Positions 45,295 through 54,325 of a stretch of DNA of 64,000 nucleotides are shown piece after piece. Under the pieces are notes generated by a model. That model saw nothing but the letters and a program-made list of their open reading frames with translations, had not been told where the DNA came from and made no database searches. Positions within the stretch are counted from its first letter, which is position 1. Each line of letters starts with the position of its first letter. A program made the position numbers and the translations under genes. Where the stretch lies: the NCBI GenBank assembly GCA_900317745.1, contig ONHW01000001.1, positions 124,001-188,000 of the forward strand. The letters are read 5' to 3'. The DNA comes from an uncultured Bacteroidales bacterium (GTDB taxonomy: Bacteria > Bacteroidota > Bacteroidia > Bacteroidales > Paludibacteraceae).

Positions 45295-46212
45295 TTATAA
45301 TAACTTCTCCACAATTCGCCAGCCGAGCCAGATACCCAAACGACCCGGACTGTCCTGGGACACTTCCGACGTGAAGGGTCCGTCGTTCAGATAACTCGTC
45401 AGCACCAGACTCTCGGTCTTGAACAGATCCCGCTTGTCCATCACCAGATGCCAGATAGCCTCTTCGTTCCGCACACACCAGTCCCATTGCTCTTTCTTCC
45501 ATCCCATCACTTCGTACCCGGGCTGGTCGTCGTAGATCAGCGAGGTCAGGTACATCACTTTTCCGCGGTAGATCATCTGGTCCAAGAGACGGCTTCTGGT
45601 GCCGGTGTAGGGTAGGGTACGGAAGAGATATGCACTCACTACATCGACCGGAATACACTCCTTTCGCATGGTCTGTTTCTGGTAGTCATACACCACCTGG
45701 TTGTAGTATTCATAATCGCTCCCAAGATACATGTCTGCACCGATACCGATCAGTTCGTCGCCGAAATAGATAGGAGTCTGAAAGCCGGAGATGAAGAGGT
45801 AGATAGTAGGTATCTCCGCCTCGGGATACAGATACTTGATCCTTGTAAATCCCTTATTTACAGCCGATTGTAGATCCCCTACATCTGCGAACAACTCCTG
45901 CTCCCGTTCGTTCGTTGCCTTGAAGCCATAAAGCGTGTCGTTCAGAAAGAGCGGCAACTGGTGCTCCAAAAAGGCTGTATCGCTGCTCGGAATACCTAAG
46001 ATATCCTCCACCCACAGCGGCATGAACACCGGATATTCGTTATACAGCACCCGGATATCCTCCGCAACAGTAGCTTCGTTCACATTCAGGATAGCGTTGT
46101 CAAAACGCACCATCTCCATCTCTTGCGGCGGAAGGTCTTTCGGGAAATAGCTCCTCCCTTTATGGCAAGCCGTAAGCGCTAATACGCATACTATAAAGAT
46201 AAGTTTTTTCAT
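45295..46212 (-). CDS. gldB: Gliding-motility lipoprotein GldB family
   Basis: A lipoprotein signal ([16 protein letters not shown], lipobox LTAC with Cys16) precedes a soluble domain of about 290 residues. The sequence ([41 protein letters not shown]) matches GldB proteins, which in gliding Bacteroidota are required for motility and associated secretion; in non-gliding Bacteroidales the role is less clear. The 4-base overlap (ATGA, 46209-46212) with the ABC ATPase gene shows tight coupling. Confidence 0.88.
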   Translation of the reverse strand: MKKLIFIVCVLALTACHKGRSYFPKDLPPQEMEMVRFDNAILNVNEATVAEDIRVLYNEYPVFMPLWVEDILGIPSSDTAFLEHQLPLFLNDTLYGFKATNEREQELFADVGDLQSAVNKGFTRIKYLYPEAEIPTIYLFISGFQTPIYFGDELIGIGADMYLGSDYEYYNQVVYDYQKQTMRKECIPVDVVSAYLFRTLPYTGTRSRLLDQMIYRGKVMYLTSLIYDDQPGYEVMGWKKEQWDWCVRNEEAIWHLVMDKRDLFKTESLVLTSYLNDGPFTSEVSQDSPGRLGIWLGWRIVEKLL

Positions 46213-46859
46213 TTCATCACTCCGTCTTTGAGTTCGATTATTCGGTCGGATATGGCCGCCAGCTCCTTGTCGTGTGTAACAATGACAATGGTCTGCCCGA
46301 ACTTTGTGCGCATGTGCTGCAGCAGTGCGTGCAGTTCGCGTTTGTTCGTTTCGTCAAGGCTGCCTGACGGTTCGTCGGCAAGGATGACGTCAGGGTTCAT
46401 CATCATTGCCCGGGCTGCGGCTACGCGCTGCCGTTCACCTCCGGAGAGTTCGTTGGGCTTGTGCGAGAGTCGTCCTGCAAGCCCGAGGTCAGTAAGCAGT
46501 TGCTCGGCACGCATACGTGCATCACGACTGTTATCGCGGTGTATGAGTGCCGGCAGCATGACATTCTCGAGTGCCGTAAACTCCGGCAGCAACTGGTGGA
46601 ACTGGAAGATAAATCCGATATGCGTATTGCGGAACGCCGCCAGGTCTTTCTCGCCAAGACGCAAGAAATCGGTACCACCGATCGTTACGCTGCCACTATC
46701 AGGTCGGTCGAGTGTACCGATGATCTGCAGCAGAGTTGTCTTGCCGGCACCGGACTTGCCGATAATAGACACTATCTCGCCGCTATTGATAGTGAGCGAT
46801 ACCCCCTGCAGGACGTGCAGGTTACCGAAGGACTTATGGATATCTTTAACCTCAATCAT
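46209..46859 (-). CDS. LolD-type ABC transporter ATP-binding protein
   Basis: ATPase of 216 residues with Walker [13 protein letters not shown] (about 34-45), Q-loop [19 protein letters not shown], signature [15 protein letters not shown] and Walker [16 protein letters not shown]. The length and motifs fit LolD/MacB-type ATPases that extract lipoproteins or drive envelope export; the permease partner is not in the window. Downstream coupling to gldB, a lipoprotein, is suggestive. Confidence 0.92.
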   Translation of the reverse strand: MIEVKDIHKSFGNLHVLQGVSLTINSGEIVSIIGKSGAGKTTLLQIIGTLDRPDSGSVTIGGTDFLRLGEKDLAAFRNTHIGFIFQFHQLLPEFTALENVMLPALIHRDNSRDARMRAEQLLTDLGLAGRLSHKPNELSGGERQRVAAARAMMMNPDVILADEPSGSLDETNKRELHALLQHMRTKFGQTIVIVTHDKELAAISDRIIELKDGVMK

Positions 46860-46861
46860 GG

Positions 46862-46896
46862 AAGTTGAAAGGTGAAAGTTGAAAATTGAAAGATAA
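46862..46896. repeat. Heptamer array between queC and the ABC ATPase
   Basis: Five units AAGTTGA, AAGGTGA, AAGTTGA, AAATTGA, AAGATAA cover most of the 39-base gap. They belong to the heptamer superfamily found at several other gene borders in this window. Confidence 0.8.
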
Positions 46897-46898
46897 GA

Positions 46899-47552
46899 TT
46901 ATTGTTCGTATTCGGTTGGGTCGGCGATGCCGGCGAGTGCGAGTGCCTCGCGTCGCTCCTGACAGGTGCCGCACTTGCCGCAGTGCTTGTCGCCGCCCTT
47001 GTAGCAACTCCAGGTCTTGGCATAATCGACACCGAGAAGTTTGCCCCGGCGTGCTATATCCGTCTTTGTCCAATTGGTATAAGGGGTGAACAGTTCTACT
47101 CCGTTATATGTACCTTCGCGCACTGCTCCGGCGAGTGCATTGACGAACGCCGGCCGGCAATCGGGGTAGATAGCATGATCACCGCTGTGGTTAGCCATGA
47201 GTATGCGGCTCAGGTTACGGTCTTCCGCCATGCCGGCAGCAATGGCGAGCATGATACCGTTGCGAAACGGTACAACGGTGGATCGCATGTTATCATCGTC
47301 GTACTTGCCCTCAGGTATATCCGCTGCACCGGAGAGGAGCGAGGAGTGGAAATACTGCTTGATGAACCCAAGGGGGATAATAATATGCTCTATCCCCAGC
47401 CGCTCGCAATGATACGCTGCGAACGGCAGCTCCTTGCGGTTATGATTGCTGCCATAGTCAAAACTCAACGCCACAGCGATAGAGTCGGCATAGTCGTAGA
47501 GCATGGTAACGGAGTCCATACCTCCGGATAATATGATAATACTGTCTTTCAT
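46899..47552 (-). CDS. queC: 7-cyano-7-deazaguanine synthase QueC
   Basis: QueC converts 7-carboxy-7-deazaguanine to preQ0 with ATP and ammonia, in queuosine biosynthesis. Motifs: SGGMDSVTML (PP-loop ATP site) and zinc Cys cluster CYKGGDKHCGKCGTC near the C-terminus. I chose the ATG at 47552, giving 217 residues beginning MKDSIIILSGGM; the frame extends 49 codons further but that overlaps queF. It starts 4 bases after queF. Confidence 0.96.
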   Translation of the reverse strand: MKDSIIILSGGMDSVTMLYDYADSIAVALSFDYGSNHNRKELPFAAYHCERLGIEHIIIPLGFIKQYFHSSLLSGAADIPEGKYDDDNMRSTVVPFRNGIMLAIAAGMAEDRNLSRILMANHSGDHAIYPDCRPAFVNALAGAVREGTYNGVELFTPYTNWTKTDIARRGKLLGVDYAKTWSCYKGGDKHCGKCGTCQERREALALAGIADPTEYEQ

Positions 47553-47556
47553 CGGT

Positions 47557-48042
47557 TTATCGCAGTTCTTCACGCATAGCGGCTGAGCACTGCTCGCGCA
47601 GGCGTTGCAGTTTAAGATCCTGATGGTCGGCATCGGCATAGTTGGCAAACGGATAGATACGTATGCCTCCACGGGGAGTGAACAGGCCCGTGACCTCAAG
47701 GTACTTAGGGTCCATGAGTTTGACCAGATCCTTCATGATGATGTTCACACAATCCTCATGGAAATCACCGTGGTTGCGGAAAGAGAACAGGTAGAGCTTG
47801 AGAGACTTGCTCTCAACCATCCGTTCGCGCGGGATATACGAGATGATGATAGTGGCATAATCAGGTTGCCCTGTGAGCGGGCAGAGCGTGGTGAACTCTG
47901 GACAATGGAAAGTAACGAGGTACTCGTTGTCAGGATGCTTGTTGACAAACGACTCCAGTATCTCCGGCGCATAAGTAGTGGGAATAGCAGCACGCTTGTT
48001 GCCCAGCAGACTCACGCCTTGTAATTCTTCTTGGGTACGCAT
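47557..48042 (-). CDS. queF: NADPH-dependent 7-cyano-7-deazaguanine reductase QueF
   Basis: QueF reduces preQ0 to preQ1, the next step after QueC. The catalytic Cys is in [14 protein letters not shown] (about 54), and the QueF motif [16 protein letters not shown] is complete. Length 161 residues matches the short (unimodular) type. queD and queE are not in the window. First gene of a long operon from the promoter at 48095-48126. Confidence 0.96.
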   Translation of the reverse strand: MRTQEELQGVSLLGNKRAAIPTTYAPEILESFVNKHPDNEYLVTFHCPEFTTLCPLTGQPDYATIIISYIPRERMVESKSLKLYLFSFRNHGDFHEDCVNIIMKDLVKLMDPKYLEVTGLFTPRGGIRIYPFANYADADHQDLKLQRLREQCSAAMREELR

Positions 48043-48094
48043 AAGGGTATTTACGATTTAGATATTTACTATTTACAATTATTAATGATTTCTG

Positions 48095-48126
48095 CAAAGT
48101 TACAATAATATTTTGACATTTGCAAA
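48095..48126 (-). promoter_or_regulatory. Promoter of the queF-queC-ABC-gldB-sufS operon
   Basis: Exact consensus TTTG (48123-48126), N20, TAACTTTG (48095-48102). No preQ1 riboswitch fold was found in the roughly 52-base leader that follows. Confidence 0.85.
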
Positions 48127-48189
48127 TTTTTCGGCTATATACGTGCATTTTGTTGTGCCTGAGAAACAATAATTGTATCTTCGCATGTA

Positions 48190-49107
48190 TTATTTGCCGT
48201 CGAAACGCAGGTAGGGAAGCAGTCGTTGTCTTTCGTCGGGCGAAAAGACGGCAGACAGTTCATCGGATGAGTGCAGGCGGAGTTTGCGCCGCCTGAGGTC
48301 ATAAAGTTGCTCAGCCTGCTTGTAAGAGATATACGGATGGCTATAGAGTTGCTTGACAGAGGCGCGGTTGACGTCAATCGGTGTGATGAGCGACGTATCG
48401 GCATAGAGGTGCGGAAGGAGGCTGTCGATACGATCATTGGCAATCTCGCTGATCTCATAGAGTTGGGAGGTGGAATAATAGCCACCCAAGGCCTGGCGGT
48501 AACGGATGATCTGCATAGCGGTGAACCTGCCTACACCGCGCAATAGCATAAGTTCGGTGGTATCGGCAGTGTTGAGGTCAAGAATCGTATCACGCTTGAT
48601 ACGTGGAGTATAAGCGGTAATGACAGTATCGGTGTCCGATATAATACTGCCAATCCCAAAAAAACTTGCGAACATGGCAGTGTCGATCTGTATAAACGGA
48701 AGAAGAGTGGAGTAGAGCGAGTCGTTCATACCGTACAGCCGTTGCAGGTCTTCAGAACGGCGAAAAACCTTGCCGGCATTGCGGTAGCGGATCAGGTTGC
48801 GAGCCATCCATGGTTTGAGTCCGACCGTAACAAGCAGTGTGCTGTCGGCAGTGTTCGGATCAAAAGGCTGCAGACGGATAACGGGTTGCGGATAACGGGA
48901 GGCATATTGTGCACGTCTGGCGGCACGCTCCGACTCGTCCAACGAATCGAGGTAACTGAGGAAAGCCTGTTCGCGCTCGGGCTGAAGTGCAAAAAGTTCG
49001 GGAGCAGGGTGAGCAGCCTGCCACTTGCGGGTCAAATAAACACACGTCTCTACTGCCGTAACCATCAGCAGAACGATTACCAATCCTATCCACTGCTGTT
49101 TGCTCAT
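48190..49107 (-). CDS. Helix-hairpin-helix (ComEA-type) protein
   Basis: A membrane anchor at the start (IGLVIVLLMVTAVETCVYL, about 7-25) is followed by at least four HhH units in 305 residues: FDPNTADSTLLVTVGLKPWM (about 79), LDLNTADTTELMLLRGVGRF (about 174), VNRASVKQLYSHPYIS, and RRKLRLHSSDELS. ComEA-like HhH units bind DNA non-specifically; here the protein would sit outside the inner membrane. Its start overlaps the xseA stop (ATGA, 49104-49107). The fusion at 40178-42928 has a similar HhH part. Confidence 0.85.
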   Translation of the reverse strand: MSKQQWIGLVIVLLMVTAVETCVYLTRKWQAAHPAPELFALQPEREQAFLSYLDSLDESERAARRAQYASRYPQPVIRLQPFDPNTADSTLLVTVGLKPWMARNLIRYRNAGKVFRRSEDLQRLYGMNDSLYSTLLPFIQIDTAMFASFFGIGSIISDTDTVITAYTPRIKRDTILDLNTADTTELMLLRGVGRFTAMQIIRYRQALGGYYSTSQLYEISEIANDRIDSLLPHLYADTSLITPIDVNRASVKQLYSHPYISYKQAEQLYDLRRRKLRLHSSDELSAVFSPDERQRLLPYLRFDGK

Positions 49108-50258
49108 TGGGTAACGGAAGTCAGTTCGCCATCGGCAAGAACGGTGGTGATGGTTGTACCTGCGGGTACGTCGGCAGCGTGGCGGAGGACCTTGCCATCA
49201 CACAGAGTAAGAGAGTAACCCTTCCTGAAAATCTGTTCGGGCGAGTGCAGTCGGACAGCCTGCTCGAACATTCGAAGTTTGCCAAGCTCTGCCTGAATCG
49301 TGTTGCTGACCGTGTATTGCAGGGTGAGGCGCAGCTGTTCGATCTGCCTGCGGCGGAGGGCTACCATCTGTGTGGCTACATGAGCCAGGCGCTGGCGCAG
49401 TTCGTCAATACGTACGAGCTGGCGGGCGTTGTGGTCGATGAGTGCTTCGGCTACAGCGGTAGGCGTCTTGAGCGACTGATGCACCACCATATCCACGATA
49501 CTCACGTCGCGCGTATGACCTATACCCGACAAGATAGGCAGCGGAAACTGTGCACAATGCGAGGCAAGGGAGTAATCGTCAAAACAAGTAAGATCGGTAG
49601 TTGCACCTCCACCGCGAATGATAACCACGCTATCGAAGTCGTCGGCCACCCCGGCAATGGCACTGAGTGCGTTGATGATCGATCGTGCCGCCTGTTCACC
49701 CTGCATGACGGCAGGAAAGAGCTGTGTGCTGAACAGCAGGCGGTACGGGTTATCCGTCAGCTGGTGGCAGAAGTCGCCGTAGCCGGCTGCATCCTCGGCA
49801 GAGATAACGGCTATGCGGCGGATAATGGTAGGCAGGCTGAGCGACTTATTCATATCCAGCACACCATCTTTCTCCAGTTGTTGCAGAGTGAGTTGGCGCT
49901 GGCGTGCCAGGTCGCCCAGGGTAAAGGCAGGGTCGATATTACGGATATTCAGGCTTAACCCGTATATGGGGTGAAAATCCACACTGACCTCCACCAGCAC
50001 CTGCATGCCCGGTTCGGGACGTTTGCCTGTCTCCTGCTGAAAATAGGCGGATATAAGCTGCCAAGTATTGCTCCAGCAGGTAGCGCGAATCTTGGCGGCA
50101 AAGATTCCTTTCTCGCCTTTCTCAACGAGCTCAAGGTAACAGTGCCCCTTGTCCGTCAGTTGCGCAATCTCTGCACGCACCCAATACGTACCGGGCAGTC
50201 CCTGTTGAATACATTGATCCAACTCAGCGCATAACTCGGATAGGGATAATGATGTCAT
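49104..50258 (-). CDS. xseA: Exodeoxyribonuclease VII large subunit
   Basis: XseA with XseB degrades single-stranded DNA into short oligonucleotides. An N-terminal OB-fold (about 1-95, YWVRAEIAQLTDKGHCYLEL) is followed by the catalytic domain (VISAEDAAGYGDF, VVIIRGGGATTDL, LPILSGIGHTRDVSI). Length 384 is shorter than E. coli XseA (456). xseB is not adjacent. It overlaps, by ATGA, both the upstream PD-(D/E)XK-like gene (50255-50258) and the downstream HhH gene. Confidence 0.95.
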   Translation of the reverse strand: MTSLSLSELCAELDQCIQQGLPGTYWVRAEIAQLTDKGHCYLELVEKGEKGIFAAKIRATCWSNTWQLISAYFQQETGKRPEPGMQVLVEVSVDFHPIYGLSLNIRNIDPAFTLGDLARQRQLTLQQLEKDGVLDMNKSLSLPTIIRRIAVISAEDAAGYGDFCHQLTDNPYRLLFSTQLFPAVMQGEQAARSIINALSAIAGVADDFDSVVIIRGGGATTDLTCFDDYSLASHCAQFPLPILSGIGHTRDVSIVDMVVHQSLKTPTAVAEALIDHNARQLVRIDELRQRLAHVATQMVALRRRQIEQLRLTLQYTVSNTIQAELGKLRMFEQAVRLHSPEQIFRKGYSLTLCDGKVLRHAADVPAGTTITTVLADGELTSVTQ

Positions 50259-51238
50259 AGCCCGTAGAATTTCTTCACTGATTGATCTAAATCAAAATCA
50301 CACAGCACTTCTTGATAAGAAAGCGACGTTTCCAAAACCTTTAATTTCGATTCTGCTTTAATCATATTCAACTTGCGTGCGAGTTGCTTATATAAATCAA
50401 CATAAGAGTTGTATGACTTATGACCTTTATCTACGTCCTCGCTGAACTTAAATAAAATCTCTCCTAAATAAATATGGTCGTAATTCTTTCCATCGCCCTC
50501 AATGAAACTATTCTGTATTCCAAGATAGTGCGAAATCATCTGCTTGATACCTTGGCAATACTGCTGCGGTTTCCCCTTTGACGCTGAAATGGACCAAGTC
50601 TCAGTTCCACGAACAATCTCCAAATCTCTAATAGGCTGACCATCAGCAATCAAAGCACGGTAAATATCATCATACACAAAACTAATTTGGTCATATTTAC
50701 CATGCGTCAAATACTCTGAGAATTTTGATTCTAAGAACAATATAACGGACTCGCCAGCATCATTCCTGCCAATCAAAACCACGTCCATATTTGAGTTATG
50801 CTGACCTTCCTTATCAATAGGATTCTTCTGCTCAAAAAGACTCTTGTAGAATTCAACTTTTCTACCGTCAATCTCCATCGTTAACGGATGGTCTTTCGAT
50901 AAGGAGTAAAAGCACAACAGAGCCACCAATGAAGAAGAATGTAAAGTGGAAATCCGGCGATACTCTTGTCCATCGCCCGAAATAGCCATACAATACTTCC
51001 CTCCAAATAATTCATCCGTAATGCCAAATATATCCTTCAGATTTGCATATACCTGACATTCACTGACGTTTTTACCCATGTCTATAAAAGAGCATGAGTT
51101 TTCTGAGTACTTCCCCTGCCAATATGTCTGGAAGAGTTTTCCTTCCTTAATGCACTTCTCTACAAGAGGATTTTCCTTAAAGAATTGCTGATACAATTTG
51201 TCTTTCGGCAATTGCTGTTCTGAATTTATCTTAATCAT
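50255..51238 (-). CDS. Putative PD-(D/E)XK nuclease-like protein upstream of xseA
   Basis: I do not recognise this 327-residue protein as a named family. Around residues 149-173 NMDVVLIGRNDAG then SVILFLESKFSEYL gives the D...E-x-K pattern of PD-(D/E)XK nucleases. The rest is soluble, with no signal peptide. It has its own promoter (51312-51343) and its stop overlaps the xseA start, so XseA translation depends on it. It may be a restriction-type nuclease captured in front of a housekeeping gene; the catalytic role is inference. Confidence 0.55.
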   Translation of the reverse strand: MIKINSEQQLPKDKLYQQFFKENPLVEKCIKEGKLFQTYWQGKYSENSCSFIDMGKNVSECQVYANLKDIFGITDELFGGKYCMAISGDGQEYRRISTLHSSSLVALLCFYSLSKDHPLTMEIDGRKVEFYKSLFEQKNPIDKEGQHNSNMDVVLIGRNDAGESVILFLESKFSEYLTHGKYDQISFVYDDIYRALIADGQPIRDLEIVRGTETWSISASKGKPQQYCQGIKQMISHYLGIQNSFIEGDGKNYDHIYLGEILFKFSEDVDKGHKSYNSYVDLYKQLARKLNMIKAESKLKVLETSLSYQEVLCDFDLDQSVKKFYGL

Positions 51239-51311
51239 AGTTTTTATATTTTTCTCAACAAATTTGTGACTATCTTGGATAATTACGTTATTGTTCGCAA
51301 TTTTGCGACTG

Positions 51312-51343
51312 CAAAGTTAGTAAATTTTTCTAAAATTTGCAAA
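51312..51343 (-). promoter_or_regulatory. Promoter of the nuclease-like/xseA/HhH operon
   Basis: Exact consensus TTTG (51340-51343), N20, TAACTTTG (51312-51319), in the 123-base gap after the 106-residue gene. Confidence 0.83.
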
Positions 51344-51361
51344 TAATTGTCTAAAATTCTT

Positions 51362-51682
51362 TCATGAATCTTTTTTTTTGTGAAAATTCCTGTAATTCCA
51401 CCAGTAAGCAATGCGCTGGAAACAATTGAGATCCTCATTATAACAGCCATCCGGCGCTTCAATTTCAGCGATGATGTTTCGGATAGGATCCGTTATTGTC
51501 CACCACCAATATCTCCATAAAGGTTCTTGCGAGCAATAACAATATGGATGATCGTACTCTTTTGTCAGTTCGCAATACTTATCGATGATATCCATCATCA
51601 TTGCGATTTGCTTCTGTGACCCATATACCACAAATTCCGATTTCTGGTTAGGGCCATGATAAAATTCACCTCTGTAAATCAT
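51362..51682 (-). CDS. Hypothetical Trp-rich small protein, end of the polymerase-core operon
   Basis: These 106 residues match no family I know. They are rich in Trp/Tyr (PLWRYWWWTITDPIRN) with Cys (PYCYCSQEP) that could bind metal. Start overlaps the preceding gene's stop (ATGA, 51679-51682). Last gene of the six-gene operon that begins at 54587. Confidence 0.55.
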   Translation of the reverse strand: MIYRGEFYHGPNQKSEFVVYGSQKQIAMMMDIIDKYCELTKEYDHPYCYCSQEPLWRYWWWTITDPIRNIIAEIEAPDGCYNEDLNCFQRIAYWWNYRNFHKKKDS

Positions 51683-52026
51683 ATTTTAATAATTTTGACG
51701 TTTTTACCAGTTTGCTCCATTTTCCGAATGGAGTCAAACGTTCCTTTCGATTCTCCGGACGGGAAGGCGACCATCGCATCTGCGTCATCCACGATGAGCG
51801 AGTTTCGCACTATGGGAGCCCGTCGTCCGTAAAATGAATAATCAGGCAAATGTTCGATGAGCTTCAGGCGGTTTTCTTCGGCTAAACGCCTCGCGAAAGC
51901 GTCAATACCAACAGCACCGCCGGAAACAATTGTATCCACATTTGCCGAGATTACCCGACCAAGTTTTTCCTTGAATTCTTCATACGAGATACTTGGATTT
52001 CTCGTTCCAACAATAGCTAATTTCAT
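51679..52026 (-). CDS. SLOG-type Rossmann protein (DprA/YspA-like)
   Basis: From the ATG at 52026 the protein has 115 residues: MKLAIVGTRNPS at the start, VSGGAVGIDAFARRLAEE in the middle and ADAMVAFPSGESKGTFDSI at the end. These are the nucleotide- or sugar-binding loops of the SLOG superfamily, whose members include nucleotide sensors and DprA. The longer frame begins at 52155 but overlaps the sigma fragment. It starts 7 bases after the sigma-like gene. Confidence 0.7.
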   Translation of the reverse strand: MKLAIVGTRNPSISYEEFKEKLGRVISANVDTIVSGGAVGIDAFARRLAEENRLKLIEHLPDYSFYGRRAPIVRNSLIVDDADAMVAFPSGESKGTFDSIRKMEQTGKNVKIIKI

Positions 52027-52033
52027 ATTGACT

Positions 52034-52315
52034 TTAATTTTGGTTAAATGGTTTTCCTTCCATCGCTTGACGAATGAACCATACGGCATAAGGAACAAAT
52101 TTGCATCCACTTTCAGGATTGTACCGATGCCAAGCTTCCACCAATCCTGTTTCACCTCTGGTCAGAAGTTCCTCCATTGGAGCCGGGTTGCCGCCGCGCA
52201 GTTGACGACGAGCAACCGACTCAACGAAGGGATGAAACTGTTGTTTGACCTGTTCGTCCGTGAGATTTTTAACTCCAGACTCAATGTTTTTTACAAATTC
52301 CAAATTTTCGTTCAT
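52034..52315 (-). CDS. Truncated sigma-70 region-2-like protein
   Basis: The 93-residue protein (from the ATG at 52315) matches sigma-70 region 2: HPFVESVARRQL aligns with region 2.1 and ELLTRGETGLVEAWHRYNPE with 2.2, then KFVPYAVWFIRQAM with 2.3-2.4. It stops right there, lacking regions 3 and 4, so it cannot recognise a -33/-35 box but may still bind the RNA polymerase clamp. It may be a decoy or a partner of the polymerase-like protein upstream. Lies 84 bases after the DnaE-like gene. Confidence 0.75.
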   Translation of the reverse strand: MNENLEFVKNIESGVKNLTDEQVKQQFHPFVESVARRQLRGGNPAPMEELLTRGETGLVEAWHRYNPESGCKFVPYAVWFIRQAMEGKPFNQN

Positions 52316-52399
52316 ATAGAAAAACATTTAGTGTTACAATTCAGTATGTAAAAGATCGCTATATTATATATATACGAACGAGAGGTGTTATTGTTTTTG

Positions 52400-53572
52400 C
52401 TAACGGGTAATGGAACGCAGTTCTTCTTCGAGGAGTTTATAACAATCGCTATCTTTATCCCGAATAGTTGCAAACGCGTCCAAAAACTCCATTGGATAGT
52501 GCGCTTTGAGATATGCTACTTGGTATGCAAGCCATGTATAGCAAACGGAATGAGCCTTTAGGAAGGAGAAACGCGAATCATACATGGACTGCCAAATACG
52601 ATCAAGGGTCTGTTCGTTGTATCCATTTTGGTTCCCGCCGGATATAAACTTAGTTTTCATTACTTCCACTATAGGTTGATTCATACGTACGAGTGCCCAA
52701 CGTAGCATATTACTTTCTGCTGGTGTGAAATGGGCTATACGCTGAGCCAATAACATTGTTTGCTCTTGATAAACAATCATCCCATAGGTCTCCTTGAGAC
52801 ATTCTCCCACAATGGGAGGTCTTTCTTTGATCTCATCCTTACGATGCTTGCAGGCAATAAACTGCGGAATCTGTTCCATCGTAGGTGGTCGGTATAAAGC
52901 ATTCAGCGCAAGAAGATCATTGATGTTTTCCGGAGTAAGTTCGCGTAAGTATTTCTGCATACCTTCCGATTCGAATTGGAATACACCAACTGTACGACCT
53001 TCTTGGAAGAGACGGAATGTATGTTCATCATTTTGTGGGATGGCTTTTAGGTCTATGTCTATACCATGTTCCTGCTTGATATTGCTCAGGCATCGCTTAA
53101 TCATCGTCAGAACGGTAAGCCCTAAGATGTTCGTCTTCCCCGGACGTGTTTCTCCGAATTTCTGTGCTAAGTAATCCGTCACTTTATCACGTTCGCAAGA
53201 TTCGACATCAATATCAATTAACGGTACGACACTATTGTCTGAATAGAAACGTTCAAACAGCAGACCATATCTCAGCGGATCAATGTCGGTTATCTTGAGG
53301 CAGTACAACACGAGTGAGCCTGCTGCGGAACTGCGACCAGGTCCAACATCAATGCCCATTTTACGTGCGGCATTCACATAGTCTGCAACCATTAAAAGAT
53401 AACTGATAGTACGTTCATTGGAACATAGTGTTTGGTGTTCTGTTTCTGCACGATGGGTGAAAGCAGGAGTATGAATAAACTCGTTTCCATAACGCTCAAT
53501 AGCGCCTTGTAATACTTGTTGACGCAACTCTTCTTTGGATGAAGAGGGAGAATTAAATAAATGTGTGTTCAT
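52400..53572 (-). CDS. Minimal DnaE-like polymerase core
   Basis: The 390 residues align with the palm, thumb and finger domains of the bacterial replicative polymerase DnaE: GIDVGPGRSSAAGSLVLY, then PLIDIDVES (the two catalytic Asp), GVFQFESEGMQKY, INDLLALNALYRPP (third Asp), YGMIVYQEQTMLLAQ and FLKAHSVCYTWLAYQVAYLK. The N-terminal PHP domain and the C-terminal HhH, OB and tau-binding parts are absent. All three catalytic acids are present, so activity is possible. It starts 18 bases after the 248-codon frame. Canonical DnaE is about 1200 residues. Confidence 0.85.
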   Translation of the reverse strand: MNTHLFNSPSSSKEELRQQVLQGAIERYGNEFIHTPAFTHRAETEHQTLCSNERTISYLLMVADYVNAARKMGIDVGPGRSSAAGSLVLYCLKITDIDPLRYGLLFERFYSDNSVVPLIDIDVESCERDKVTDYLAQKFGETRPGKTNILGLTVLTMIKRCLSNIKQEHGIDIDLKAIPQNDEHTFRLFQEGRTVGVFQFESEGMQKYLRELTPENINDLLALNALYRPPTMEQIPQFIACKHRKDEIKERPPIVGECLKETYGMIVYQEQTMLLAQRIAHFTPAESNMLRWALVRMNQPIVEVMKTKFISGGNQNGYNEQTLDRIWQSMYDSRFSFLKAHSVCYTWLAYQVAYLKAHYPMEFLDAFATIRDKDSDCYKLLEEELRSITR

Positions 53573-53590
53573 TATAATAGTTGTTTTTAT

Positions 53591-54325
53591 TTAATACGGG
53601 ATACCTTTCTTGTTAAAATACATAGCAGTAGCCATGTTGGAGGGTTTGAGGCGAACAACAAAAGCCAAGCGCTGTTTGAAATCGTCCTTCTCAATAGCAA
53701 GTTGCACCGCATCAAATGAGGTGACTTTTGCAAGCGGCAGGTTAAGAAGATATTGAGCCCTTACGTAGCCGATCTCAAAACGCTTCTGAAAGCGCGCACA
53801 TGCCTCTTTGAGGTCTTTGGAAATGCGAACGAAATGAATAAACTCCTCCAAATTATCTACCACAAGCCCACAGCATTCCAATTCGTCAAGATGTCGTTTG
53901 ATTGCACTTATTTCCGCATCAATATGATTCATCATATACCATGCGGAGGTATGAAGCAAGCGAACGTTACGAATACGAATGGATTTCGTATCCGAGGTTT
54001 CGAAGTCAGGCAATCCTTCATCAAAATCATCAGGTTCTTTCAGGTAGTTTTTGGGCGGTTCGGTAAATGTACGTTTGTACGTATCAACGTAGTGCTGCAA
54101 AAATGCAGCACGTTCAGTCGAGTCAGCTTGTTGGATTTCCTGTTCCACATTCTCTATGGGGCTGAAGCCGAAATTCTCCAAGAAGGAGATTTCGTTGTAG
54201 TTCGGCATGTCAATCACAGCTTGTCCTGTAGGCGTGAAGTCTAATAGATTGGGTCTCATAGTTTCTGCATTTTGAAGGCAATGCTTAGCATTGCGTGAAA
54301 CATTATTGATTCGAATCTCGCGCAT
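53591..54325 (-). CDS. Hypothetical protein before the polymerase core
   Basis: No family recognised in about 244 residues starting at the ATG 54325 (the frame extends to 54337 with a TTG). It is soluble, acidic in the middle (YLKEPDDFDEGLPDFETS) and probably helical in the second half. It overlaps the upstream 94-residue gene by 23 bases, so it is co-transcribed, and lies 18 bases before the polymerase core. Confidence 0.6.
   Translation of the reverse strand: MREIRINNVSRNAKHCLQNAETMRPNLLDFTPTGQAVIDMPNYNEISFLENFGFSPIENVEQEIQQADSTERAAFLQHYVDTYKRTFTEPPKNYLKEPDDFDEGLPDFETSDTKSIRIRNVRLLHTSAWYMMNHIDAEISAIKRHLDELECCGLVVDNLEEFIHFVRISKDLKEACARFQKRFEIGYVRAQYLLNLPLAKVTSFDAVQLAIEKDDFKQRLAFVVRLKPSNMATAMYFNKKGIPY

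Noticed and set aside
48043-48189. preQ1 riboswitch before queF
   Set aside because: The leader is short and AT-rich and I could not find the C-rich stem and A-rich tail of the known preQ1 classes.
54305-54325. Possible tRNA T-arm (GATTCGAATC)
   Set aside because: No acceptor, D or anticodon stems nearby, and it lies in overlapping coding frames.
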